From Clostridia bacterium (GTDB taxonomy: Bacteria > Bacillota > Clostridia > TANB77 > CAG-508): a DNA stretch of 18,862 nucleotides. Positions 1-6,810 of the stretch are shown one piece after another. Both the position numbers and the translations under genes were made by a program. The notes below the pieces were generated by a model that ran no database searches, had not been told where the DNA came from, and worked only from the letters and a program-made list of their open reading frames with translations. The stretch spans positions 1 through 18,862 of the forward strand of contig CAAGEF010000129.1 of the NCBI GenBank assembly GCA_900768805.1. The letters run 5' to 3'. Positions within the stretch are counted from its first letter, which is position 1; every line of letters starts with the position of its first letter.

Positions 1-258
1 AATAGCATAAAAAGTGAGATAAGTAAAGTTGAAAAGGAAAATACTCAATTAGAAGTTAATATTCAAAGTTCTTTAAATGCAAGTAATGTAGAACAAACTG
101 CAAAAGAACTGTTAGGAATGCAAAAATTAACAAATGCACAAACGATTTACATTAGTTTGCCAAAAAAAGATTATATAGAAACTAGTGTTGAAGAAATAGT
201 TGTTGAGGAAGAAAGTTTCTGGGAAAAGTTAATAACAAAAATACAAAATATATTTTAA
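1..258 (+). CDS. ftsL: Septal cell division protein FtsL-like, C-terminal part (5' end outside window)
   Basis: Only the last 85 residues are present; the frame is open from base 1 to a TAA at 256-258. The visible part starts with a polar heptad-like coiled coil (about residues 1-27 of the fragment, rich in E, K, I and L), followed by a conserved-looking AKELLGMQKLTNAQTIYI block and then an acidic tail that ends ESFWEKLITKIQNIF. The coiled coil plus AxELGM-type block is typical of the extracytoplasmic part of FtsL and septum-formation-initiator proteins of Clostridia, which hold the FtsQ/DivIB-DivIC complex at the septum and help activate FtsW/FtsI. The cytoplasmic and membrane part would lie upstream. 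The position just before a division transpeptidase gene supports the call; the FtsL versus generic septum-initiator label rests on weak sequence conservation. Confidence 0.72.
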   Translation, partial: NSIKSEISKVEKENTQLEVNIQSSLNASNVEQTAKELLGMQKLTNAQTIYISLPKKDYIETSVEEIVVEEESFWEKLITKIQNIF

Positions 259-260
259 TA

Positions 261-295
261 AAAACCTGACATAGTTGTATGTCAGGTTTTTTAAA
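261..295. terminator. Bidirectional intrinsic terminator between ftsL and the convergent CBM-like gene
   Basis: A perfect 13-bp stem (261-273 with 278-290) closes a GTTG loop. The stem is flanked by A-runs on the left and T-runs on the right, so it reads as a terminator on both strands. It sits 2 bases after the ftsL stop, and the stop end of the reverse-strand gene abuts it at 291. Confidence 0.9.
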
Positions 296-941
296 AATAA
301 TCTTTTCCAAATAATTTTGGTATAGCTAATAATAATTTATTTATTTTTAAATTAAATTTTCTTAATGAAGCGTTTTGATTTATTGTTATTAATTCAAAAT
401 GTTCTGTTGGAATAAGTGATTGAGAATTGCTATAATTAACTATTTCTTTTACAGGTTCTAAAATATATCCATTTATGTTTTTGGTTTCAGATGTTGGTGT
501 TGACATATTGAATTGTCTTGGAATTATTATTTCTTGAGGTTTAGAAGTGTTTTTTATTGTTTGTTTTGTATAAAATGTTTTTTTCATATTTGTTTCTGTA
601 TCTACTACATATCTATAAGATAATTCTTTCATACTGCTATTATCAGTAAGAATAAGATTAGATTGTTTTATGTATAATTGATAATCTTTAAAATCATTAT
701 TATCTAAATCGCCATTTTCATTACTAAAATAAAAATAAAAATATCCAGGTTTTGATAAATGAATAGAAATATTTTCATTTTCATGTAATTGAATTTTTTT
801 ATATTCAAAAGAGTTCGGAGTATATCCATAATTTATAAATACTTTATTTGAATTACTAAGTTTTCCTGAATAATTAATTATTATTTCAGAATTTTTAGCT
901 AAATTTTCTGTATTTATATTTATATCTTTTGTAATTTTCAT
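291..941 (-). CDS. Hypothetical cytoplasmic protein with a CBM25/CBM53-like starch-binding-type domain
   Basis: A 216-residue protein with no signal peptide and no membrane segment. Residues about 16-91 look like a CBM25/CBM53 beta-sandwich: an IINYSGKL strand, then VFINYGY (34-40), an aromatic PGYFYFYFSN strand, and GDLDNNDFKDY (77-87), which matches the family's G-x-WDNN-x-x-x-DY signature. The Trp of WDNN is Leu79 here and the whole protein has no Trp, so carbohydrate binding is doubtful. Residues 95-190 are polar with no recognised domain, and the last 25 residues form a basic, Leu-rich stretch that could be an amphipathic helix. The start is backed by an AAGGAA-type site just upstream. 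It lies opposite to the division genes, between ftsL and ftsI, and shares a terminator with ftsL. The family assignment is from motif pattern only; the role is unknown. Confidence 0.6.
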   Translation of the reverse strand: MKITKDININTENLAKNSEIIINYSGKLSNSNKVFINYGYTPNSFEYKKIQLHENENISIHLSKPGYFYFYFSNENGDLDNNDFKDYQLYIKQSNLILTDNSSMKELSYRYVVDTETNMKKTFYTKQTIKNTSKPQEIIIPRQFNMSTPTSETKNINGYILEPVKEIVNYSNSQSLIPTEHFELITINQNASLRKFNLKINKLLLAIPKLFGKDYF

Positions 942-1092
942 CTAAAAAGTTCCTTTCTTAAGTACACATTAATATTATATACAAAACAATTATATATATA
1001 ATAAAAAAATCTTTCAATATTTTTTCGATAAAATATTTTGAAGTTTTATAAAAAATGTTCTAATAAATGCTAATAAAAAATAAATTTATTAT

Positions 1093-1096
1093 GGAG
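1093..1096 (+). promoter_or_regulatory. Shine-Dalgarno site that selects the GTG start of ftsI
   Basis: GGAG lies 9 bases before GTG at 1106. The in-frame ATG codons at 1067 and 1091 have no comparable site, and the 1091 ATG overlaps this one. Confidence 0.6.
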
Positions 1097-1105
1097 TTGA
1101 TTTTC

Positions 1106-2899
1106 GTGAAAAGTATAATAGATTTGAAAAAAAGAAGTAGGTTAGTATTATTGTTTTTTGTATTAGGATGTATAGTAGTTTCTATAAAACTTGCTTGGGT
1201 TCAATTTGTTCAAGGTCAAGAATTATCAACAATGGCAACTGAACAATTAAATTCAAGTAGAGGAATAAATCCCAAAAGAGGAATTATATATGATTCTACA
1301 GAAAAGAATATATTAGCAAAAAGTAGTACAGTTTATACAATAACTGTTAATCCTGTAAATATAAAAAAAGAGGATAAAGAAAAAGTTGCAAGAATGTTTG
1401 TTGATTTTTTTGATTTAAATTATGAAAAAGTTTTAAAATCGGTAAGCAAAAACAGTTCAATAGAATATATTGTGAAAAAGGTTGAAAAAGAGAAAACTGA
1501 TAAATTAAGAACCTGGATGGCAGATAATAATATTCTAACAGGAATAAATATTGATGAAGATACAAAAAGATATTATCCATATTCAGATTTAGCTTCACAG
1601 ATTATAGGTTTTTGTGGCAGTGATAATCAAGGCTTGGATGGAATAGAAGCTAAGTATGATGATATTTTAACAGGAAAAAAAGGAAGTATAGATAAAGCTA
1701 CTGATGCAAAGGGAAATAATTTTGGAACTGATGGAGAAAGTTATGTTGAGCCTATTGATGGAAATGATATTGTTATATCAATTGATATGACAGTTCAATC
1801 GATAGTTGAAAAATATTTAGAAGAAGCTTGTATAGACAATGTGTGTACAGATGGTGGAAATGTTATAGTAATGAATCCTAAAAATGGTGATATTTTGGCA
1901 ATGGCAACATATCCAGGATATGATTTGAATTCTCCTTATGAAATAAAAGATGATAATTTGAAAGTACTTTGGCAAGATATGGAACAGAAGGAAAAAAATA
2001 CAGCTTTGCAAGCTTTATGGAGGAACAAAGCAATAGCAGATACATATGAACCAGGTTCAACCTTTAAGTTAGTTACAGCATCTGCTGCTATAGAAGAAGG
2101 TATAGCTTCTCCTGATACTAGTGGTGCATTTTGCTGTTCTGGAGCAATAGAGATTGCTGGAGTAAGAATAAAATGTTGGAGATATTATAGACCACATGGT
2201 TCTCAAAGTTTAAGGCAAGCTTTGATGAATTCATGTAATCCTGTTTTTATAGGGTTGGGTCAAAAATTAGGTGTAAATACTTATTATAAATATTTAGAAA
2301 AATTTGGTTTCTTACAAAAAACTGGTATAGATTTATATGGAGAAGCTAAAAGTATATTTTTAAAAGAGGAAAAAGTTGGTCCAGTAGAATTGGCAACAAT
2401 ATCATTTGGTCAAAGATTTGAAGTTACTCCTATTCAAATGAGTACAATGGTTTCAACTATATCTAATAATGGAAAATATGTAAAACCAAGAATTTTAAAA
2501 AAAATTATAGATAGTCAAACAGGAGAAATTACAGAAATTGAACCACAATATGGAGAACAGGTAATTTCTGAAGATACTGCTAAAAAAGTTTTATCAATGA
2601 TGCAATCTGTTGTTGCAGAAGGTACAGGTAAAAATGCACAAGTAAAAGGAATTTCTGTTGGAGGAAAAACAGGTACTTCAGAAGATGGTGTAAATACTGG
2701 AAAATATGTAACATCATTTATAGGAGTTGCTCCAATAGAAAATCCTCAGGTTACTATTTTGATAACTTTGTATAATCCAACTGGAGAAGGTGGGCATCAA
2801 GGTGGCGGAGTGGCTGCACCGTTAGGAGGGCAGATATTAAATGAAATATTACCATATTTAGGTGTTAAGCCAAATATTGAAGAAGCAGAAAAGGAATAA
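1106..2899 (+). CDS. ftsI: Septal peptidoglycan transpeptidase (class B PBP, FtsI/SpoVD type)
   Basis: Crosslinks septal peptidoglycan outside the membrane, working with the SEDS polymerase FtsW. From the GTG at 1106 the protein has 597 residues; an ATG at 1067 would add 13 residues but has no ribosome site. After a basic N-terminus comes one membrane anchor (about residues 12-33), then the PBP dimer/pedestal domain and the transpeptidase domain. The three active-site motifs are intact: STFK with Ser318, SCN at 376-378 and KTG at 521-523 (GGKTGTSE). The chain ends at GVKPNIEEAEKE soon after the catalytic domain, so it has no PASTA domain; many SpoVD proteins have one. Context after ftsL supports a division enzyme, but a sporulation-specific role (SpoVD) cannot be excluded. 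Promoter candidates in the A+T-rich gap upstream are weak. Confidence 0.9.
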   Translation: MKSIIDLKKRSRLVLLFFVLGCIVVSIKLAWVQFVQGQELSTMATEQLNSSRGINPKRGIIYDSTEKNILAKSSTVYTITVNPVNIKKEDKEKVARMFVDFFDLNYEKVLKSVSKNSSIEYIVKKVEKEKTDKLRTWMADNNILTGINIDEDTKRYYPYSDLASQIIGFCGSDNQGLDGIEAKYDDILTGKKGSIDKATDAKGNNFGTDGESYVEPIDGNDIVISIDMTVQSIVEKYLEEACIDNVCTDGGNVIVMNPKNGDILAMATYPGYDLNSPYEIKDDNLKVLWQDMEQKEKNTALQALWRNKAIADTYEPGSTFKLVTASAAIEEGIASPDTSGAFCCSGAIEIAGVRIKCWRYYRPHGSQSLRQALMNSCNPVFIGLGQKLGVNTYYKYLEKFGFLQKTGIDLYGEAKSIFLKEEKVGPVELATISFGQRFEVTPIQMSTMVSTISNNGKYVKPRILKKIIDSQTGEITEIEPQYGEQVISEDTAKKVLSMMQSVVAEGTGKNAQVKGISVGGKTGTSEDGVNTGKYVTSFIGVAPIENPQVTILITLYNPTGEGGHQGGGVAAPLGGQILNEILPYLGVKPNIEEAEKE

Positions 2900-2978
2900 A
2901 GAAATTTAAAGAATGAAGGATTTTGTATTTTTTTGTCGAATAATATATTATATGTATTAGAAAGGGGATAAAGAAGGA

Positions 2979-3302
2979 ATGGAAGAATACAAAAAATTCT
3001 GGAAAAACTATACTAATTTCTCTGGAAGATCAACAAGAAGAGATTATTGGTTGGTTGTATTAATTAATATGGTTGTATCAGGAATCTTAAGTTATATATC
3101 ACCAGCACTTGGCGGAATATATAGTTTATTAACATTGATTCCAAGTTTAGCAATACTTTTTAGAAGGTTACACGATGCTAATAAAAGTGGTGGATGGATA
3201 TTTATATCTTTAGTACCATTAGTTGGATGGATTATATTAATAGTATTCTTAGCAACAGCATCAGTAGATGAAGGAAATCAATATGGTGAACTAGCAGAAT
3301 AA
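2979..3302 (+). CDS. DUF805 family small membrane protein
   Basis: A 107-residue protein with the DUF805 pattern: an N-terminal FSGRSTRRDYW motif (14-24), three or four hydrophobic segments (about 25-44, 46-60 and 73-93), RRLHDANKSGGW (62-73) between them, and a polar tail with a GNQYGE-type ending. DUF805 (YhaH-like) proteins are inner-membrane proteins of unknown function. The length is normal for the family. AAGGGG lies 12 bases before the start and GAAGGA touches it, so the exact site is uncertain. It follows ftsI by 79 bases with no terminator or clear promoter between, so it may be read from the ftsI transcript; a strong terminator follows. There is no sequence evidence of a role in division. 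Confidence 0.85.
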   Translation: MEEYKKFWKNYTNFSGRSTRRDYWLVVLINMVVSGILSYISPALGGIYSLLTLIPSLAILFRRLHDANKSGGWIFISLVPLVGWIILIVFLATASVDEGNQYGELAE

Positions 3303-3320
3303 TATATAAAATATACTTGT

Positions 3321-3360
3321 AAAAAAATTACAAATTTAGGTTTGTAATTTTTTTGCTTTT
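3321..3360 (+). terminator. Intrinsic terminator after the DUF805 gene
   Basis: A perfect 14-bp stem, 3321-3334 with 3341-3354, with a TTTAGG loop. The stem's own 3' arm ends in seven T residues. It is A+T-rich but well formed, and closes the ftsI-DUF805 unit. Confidence 0.85.
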
Positions 3361-3400
3361 ATTTGCCTCTTATTATACAGGTGTTTTTTTGCGCAGTAGT

Positions 3401-3429
3401 TTGACATAGAGTGTTAAAAAATATATAAT
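3401..3429 (+). promoter_or_regulatory. Consensus SigA-type promoter for the HD hydrolase gene
   Basis: TTGACA (3401-3406), a 17-base spacer and TATAAT (3424-3429): a full match to the housekeeping consensus. Transcription should start near 3436, about 48 bases before the ATG at 3484. Confidence 0.88.
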
Positions 3430-3468
3430 CATAATATAAAATTATATTAGTAAAACGGGTTGTGATTG

Positions 3469-3476
3469 AAGGAGGT
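3469..3476 (+). promoter_or_regulatory. Strong Shine-Dalgarno site fixing the HD hydrolase start at 3484
   Basis: AAGGAGGT lies 7 bases before ATG 3484. A longer reading from the in-frame TTG at 3466 would put this site inside the coding region and has none of its own. Confidence 0.85.
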
Positions 3477-3483
3477 AAATTTG

Positions 3484-3909
3484 ATGATTTACACAGATAA
3501 CACAAGGAAGGCTATGAAAATTGCGTACAATGCTCATTTGGGACAGTTGGATAAATCTGGAATTCCGTATATATATCACCCGATTCATTTAGCTGAACAA
3601 ATGGAAACGGAAGAAGAATGTATTGTTGCACTTCTTCATGATACTGTAGAAGATACAGAGATTACTTTTGAGCAATTAGAAAAAGAATTTTCTGATACAG
3701 TTATTGAAGCTTTAAAGCTACTAACTCATGATAAATCTGTTGAATACATGGATTATGTGAGAAAGATAAAAAGCAATTCTATTGCTCGAAAAGTTAAGCT
3801 TACTGATTTGCAACATAATAGTGATGAGACGAGAATGGAGAGTTTAACAGAAAAAGACAAGGAGCGTAATGAAAAATATCGTAAAGCCATAGAATTTTTA
3901 AGCAAATAA
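3484..3909 (+). CDS. Small HD-domain hydrolase of the RelA/SpoT (small alarmone hydrolase-like) type
   Basis: A 141-residue single-domain protein from the ATG at 3484. It carries the metal-dependent HD-domain pattern of the hydrolase half of RelA/SpoT and of Mesh1-like small alarmone hydrolases: YHP (31-33), LLHDTVEDTEIT (50-61, with His52-Asp53 and Glu56-Asp57), and KLTDLQHN (105-112, with Asp108 and Asn112). There is no synthetase, TGS or ACT domain, so it should only hydrolyse; (p)ppGpp or another nucleotide 3'-pyrophosphate is the family expectation, not shown here. It is cytoplasmic, with no membrane segment. It is a single-gene unit with its own consensus promoter and its own terminator, placed between the division transpeptidase block and murE. 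Confidence 0.82.
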   Translation: MIYTDNTRKAMKIAYNAHLGQLDKSGIPYIYHPIHLAEQMETEEECIVALLHDTVEDTEITFEQLEKEFSDTVIEALKLLTHDKSVEYMDYVRKIKSNSIARKVKLTDLQHNSDETRMESLTEKDKERNEKYRKAIEFLSK

Positions 3910-3930
3910 TAAACTATTAAATCCTGTTTG

Positions 3931-3966
3931 AAAAAGCCAATATTGAAATTCAATATTGGCTTTTTT
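3931..3966 (+). terminator. Intrinsic terminator after the HD hydrolase gene
   Basis: A perfect 15-bp stem (3931-3945 with 3951-3965) that contains a GCC/GGC core, a 5-base AAATT loop and a terminal run of six T residues. The A-run on the left arm could also let it work on the other strand. Confidence 0.92.
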
Positions 3967-4122
3967 ATATAATAGGAAAGTTCTAATTTTCTATTATATA
4001 AAAATGCACTTTGTGCCTAAATGTTGTACCCAAATTTTTTTCATAAATTTGGCACTATAACAAATATGCGGACTTTTGTAATTAGCTTAGCTTCTTGCAT
4101 TTTATATAATGTCCGCTTTGTT
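3962..4122. repeat. Cluster of three consecutive inverted repeats in the gap before murE
   Basis: The 427 bases between the HD hydrolase stop and the murE start hold no believable gene. Three dyads follow one another. The first is a perfect 14-bp A+T stem (3962-3975 with 3991-4004). The second has a GTTGTA arm (4023-4028) and CCAAATTT (4030-4037) pairing with AAATTTGG (4045-4052) and TATAAC (4056-4061), with a 1/3-base internal loop. The third has AACAAA-TAT-GCGGAC (4060-4073) pairing with GTCCGCTTTGTT (4111-4122), with a 3-base bulge. This could be a small structured RNA, a decayed mobile-element remnant or an intergenic repeat unit; the sequence does not decide. The remainder to about 4270 is plain A+T-rich DNA. 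Confidence 0.5.
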
Positions 4123-4274
4123 CTACTCTTTACAAATAACTTATTTTCAATAAAAATAATTGTAAATTATTTTTATTTCATGAATATATTTTATAGTAAT
4201 AAACTAATTAAACTTGTGTATGAGTGTAAATTAATATTCTTTTTTGAATTATATAAAAAAAGACATAATTTTAC

Positions 4275-4303
4275 TGTACAAAAAGTGAAAATTACTATAT
4301 AAT
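4275..4303 (+). promoter_or_regulatory. Probable SigA-type promoter of the murE-mraY-ftsW-murG operon
   Basis: TGTACA (4275-4280, 4 of 6 to consensus), a 17-base spacer and a perfect TATAAT (4298-4303), ending 33 bases before the murE ATG at 4337. Confidence 0.65.
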
Positions 4304-4326
4304 AACATAGAAAATTAATGTCGTAT

Positions 4327-4331
4327 GGAGG
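4327..4331 (+). promoter_or_regulatory. Shine-Dalgarno site that selects the murE start at 4337
   Basis: GGAGG lies 5 bases before ATG 4337. The in-frame ATG at 4325 overlaps this site and has no site of its own. Confidence 0.75.
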
Positions 4332-4336
4332 TCAGT

Positions 4337-5809
4337 ATGGAATTAAAGAGAATTTTAACTGGTATAGAAAATTTTAAAGCAAAAGGTGATTTAGATATAG
4401 ATATAAAAAAAGTTGTAGATGACTCTAGAAAAGTAGAGGAAGGATGTTTATTTGTAGCTGTAAAAGGCTTTGAATTTGATGGCCACGAGTTTGTTAATGA
4501 TGCAATTGCAGCTGGAGCAAAAGCTGTTATTGTAGATATTAGAGCTAATTTAAAACAAATAAAAATTCCTGCAGGAGTTACTGCAATAGTTGTTGAAGAT
4601 TCTAGAAAAGCATTAGCAATAGTTGCTTGTAATTTTTATGATAATCCATCAAGAAAATTTAAATTAATCGGAATAACAGGAACAAAAGGAAAAACTACTA
4701 CTACTTTTATGATAAAATCAATTTTAGAAAAAATAGGAAAAAAAGTTGGGTTAATTGGAACTGTTGCTAATTACATAGGAGATGAGTGTCTAGGTTTTAG
4801 TCAAAGAACAACTCCTGGAAGTTTAGAATTACAAGAGTTATTTGCAAGAATGGCTGCAGCAAACATGGATGTAGTTGTTATGGAAGTATCTTCTCAAAGT
4901 TTAAAATATCATAGAGTAGATGGTTCTTATTTTGATATGGCAGTATTTACAAACTTTTTCAAAGATCATATAAGTATAAAAGAACATCCGGATGTTGATG
5001 ATTATTTCAATTCAAAAATGAGATTATTTTCTATGTGTAATCAAGGATTTATAAATGTTGATGATTTTAAATCAACTAAAGTAATAAACACTGCTAAAAA
5101 CTGTGAATTTAAAACATTTGGAATTGATAATAGTGCTGATATATTGGCTAAAGATATTACGATAACAAATGTTAGTGTTGATTATAAAGTAAAAATCGAT
5201 AACAGAAACGAAAGAATTAAAGTTAATATTCCTGGAAGATTTAGTGTTTATAACAGTATGGCCGCAATTTCAGTAGCATTAAAATTCGGAGCAACAGTAG
5301 AAAAAATAAAAGAAGCATTAGAAACAATTACAGTACCAGGAAGAAGCGAGCTTGTTGCAAATGACAAAGAACTTGCTGTAATGATTGATTATGCGCATAC
5401 ACCAGAAAGTTTATCAGGAATATTACAAGCAGTTAAAACATATACAAAAGGTAGAGTAATTTCTGTATTTGGATGTGGAGGAGAAAGGGATAAAGAAAAA
5501 AGACCTCTAATGGGTGAAGTTTCAGGAAGAATTGCTGATTTTACAATAATAACATCAGATAATCCACGTAGAGAAAATCCAAAAGAAATTATAGATCAAA
5601 TAGAAGAAGGTATAAAGAAGACAAAAGGAAAATATAAAATAATAGAAAATAGGAAAGATGCAATAAAAGAAGCTATAAAAATGATAAATAAAAGAGATAT
5701 TGTTGTATTGGCTGGTAAAGGTCATGAAACATATCAAGAAATAAATGGAGAGAAAAATCCATTTGATGAAAGAATTATAGTAAAAGAATTTATTAGTGAG
5801 AAAAAATAA
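4337..5809 (+). CDS. murE: UDP-MurNAc-L-Ala-D-Glu:meso-diaminopimelate ligase
   Basis: Cytoplasmic Mur ligase that adds the third residue to the peptidoglycan stem peptide using ATP. From ATG 4337 it has 490 residues, normal for MurE. Visible features: N-terminal UDP-substrate domain with DDSRKVEEGCLFVAVKG (28-44); P-loop ITGTKGKTTTT (113-123); QRTTPGS (156-162); VMEVSSQSL (181-189); Lys227 in NSKMRLF, the lysine expected to be carbamylated; DYAHTPESL (351-359); DNPR (408-411) and GKGHE (460-464). DNPR is the motif that marks meso-DAP rather than L-Lys enzymes, so the cell wall should be of the meso-DAP type. It is the first gene of a four-gene operon; the mraY ribosome site overlaps its stop codon. 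Confidence 0.96.
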   Translation: MELKRILTGIENFKAKGDLDIDIKKVVDDSRKVEEGCLFVAVKGFEFDGHEFVNDAIAAGAKAVIVDIRANLKQIKIPAGVTAIVVEDSRKALAIVACNFYDNPSRKFKLIGITGTKGKTTTTFMIKSILEKIGKKVGLIGTVANYIGDECLGFSQRTTPGSLELQELFARMAAANMDVVVMEVSSQSLKYHRVDGSYFDMAVFTNFFKDHISIKEHPDVDDYFNSKMRLFSMCNQGFINVDDFKSTKVINTAKNCEFKTFGIDNSADILAKDITITNVSVDYKVKIDNRNERIKVNIPGRFSVYNSMAAISVALKFGATVEKIKEALETITVPGRSELVANDKELAVMIDYAHTPESLSGILQAVKTYTKGRVISVFGCGGERDKEKRPLMGEVSGRIADFTIITSDNPRRENPKEIIDQIEEGIKKTKGKYKIIENRKDAIKEAIKMINKRDIVVLAGKGHETYQEINGEKNPFDERIIVKEFISEKK

Positions 5810-5819
5810 GGAGATATAA

Positions 5820-6785
5820 ATGGTAGAATCAATAATATATCTTGGCATAACTTTTGTAGTTACAGCTATTTTAGGCAAAATTATTATCCCGATTTTAAAA
5901 AAATTAAAAGTGGGGCAAAGTGAAAGAGTAGATGGACCTAGAAGTCATTTACGAAAACAAGGAACACCTACTATGGGTGGAATAATGATGATTATTTCAA
6001 TAATTATTATTTTAGGAATCATGAGTATTATAAATATGGAAAATGCAAAAATGATTCTTCCAATAGCACTTAGCACAATTGGTTTTGGATTAGTTGGATT
6101 TATTGATGATTTTAAAAAAGTTGTCTTAAAAAATACAGATGGACTAAATCCAAAACTAAAAATGTTAGGTTTATTGGTAATTGCTACAATATATACAATA
6201 TTTTTAGTACAATATACAAATATAAATAATGAAATATATATTCCAATTTTAAAGATTTATATTTCATTACCAAATATAATATATATTCCTTTAATAATTT
6301 TAGTAATGCTATCTACAACAAATGCTGTTAACTTAACTGATGGAGTAGATGGATTAGCTGCAAGTTGCTTATCTATAATATTAACTGCATTTTCTGTTAT
6401 TTGCTTGAAATTGAGCTATCCAGCAATATCTATATTTTCAGCAATAGTTGCAGGTTCATGTGTTGGATTTTTGATATATAATTTTTATAAAGCTAAAGTA
6501 ATTATGGGAGATACTGGTTCGCTATTATTAGGTGGAGCTTTAGCTAGTATAGCAATATATATAAAAATGCCATTACTACTTATAATAATGGCAATAATTC
6601 CTGTATTGGAAACATTATCTGTAATTTTACAAGTATTAAGTTTTAGATTTACAGGAAAAAGATTATTTAAAATGACACCTTTACATCATCATTTTGAATT
6701 AACTGGTTGGAGAGAAAACAAAGTTGTTGGAGTTTTTGCACTAATAACTTTTGTAGCTTCAATTGTAGGAATATTTATGGTGTAA
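5820..6785 (+). CDS. mraY: Phospho-N-acetylmuramoyl-pentapeptide transferase (lipid I synthase)
   Basis: Integral membrane enzyme that transfers phospho-MurNAc-pentapeptide to undecaprenyl phosphate. It has 321 residues, about ten hydrophobic segments and the family's cytoplasmic motifs: GTPTMGG (48-54), Asp96-Asp97 in FIDDF, NAVNLTDGVDGLA (168-180), MGDTGSL (229-235) and PLHHHFE (287-293). The start at 5820 has AAGGAG 6 bases upstream, and this site overlaps the murE TAA, which suggests translational coupling. In Firmicutes murD usually follows mraY; here ftsW follows directly. Confidence 0.97.
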   Translation: MVESIIYLGITFVVTAILGKIIIPILKKLKVGQSERVDGPRSHLRKQGTPTMGGIMMIISIIIILGIMSIINMENAKMILPIALSTIGFGLVGFIDDFKKVVLKNTDGLNPKLKMLGLLVIATIYTIFLVQYTNINNEIYIPILKIYISLPNIIYIPLIILVMLSTTNAVNLTDGVDGLAASCLSIILTAFSVICLKLSYPAISIFSAIVAGSCVGFLIYNFYKAKVIMGDTGSLLLGGALASIAIYIKMPLLLIIMAIIPVLETLSVILQVLSFRFTGKRLFKMTPLHHHFELTGWRENKVVGVFALITFVASIVGIFMV

Positions 6786-6810
6786 GTATTGAAGTAGAAG
6801 GGATTATAAA

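Noticed and set aside
4021..4302. A 93-codon open frame in the gap before murE
   Set aside because: It has no ribosome site, overlaps the inverted repeats and the murE promoter, and encodes only Phe/Ile/Lys-rich sequence with no pattern, as expected from A+T-rich non-coding DNA.
5555..5878. 107-codon reverse open frame across the murE-mraY junction
   Set aside because: Phe/Tyr/Ile-rich shadow of two conserved genes.
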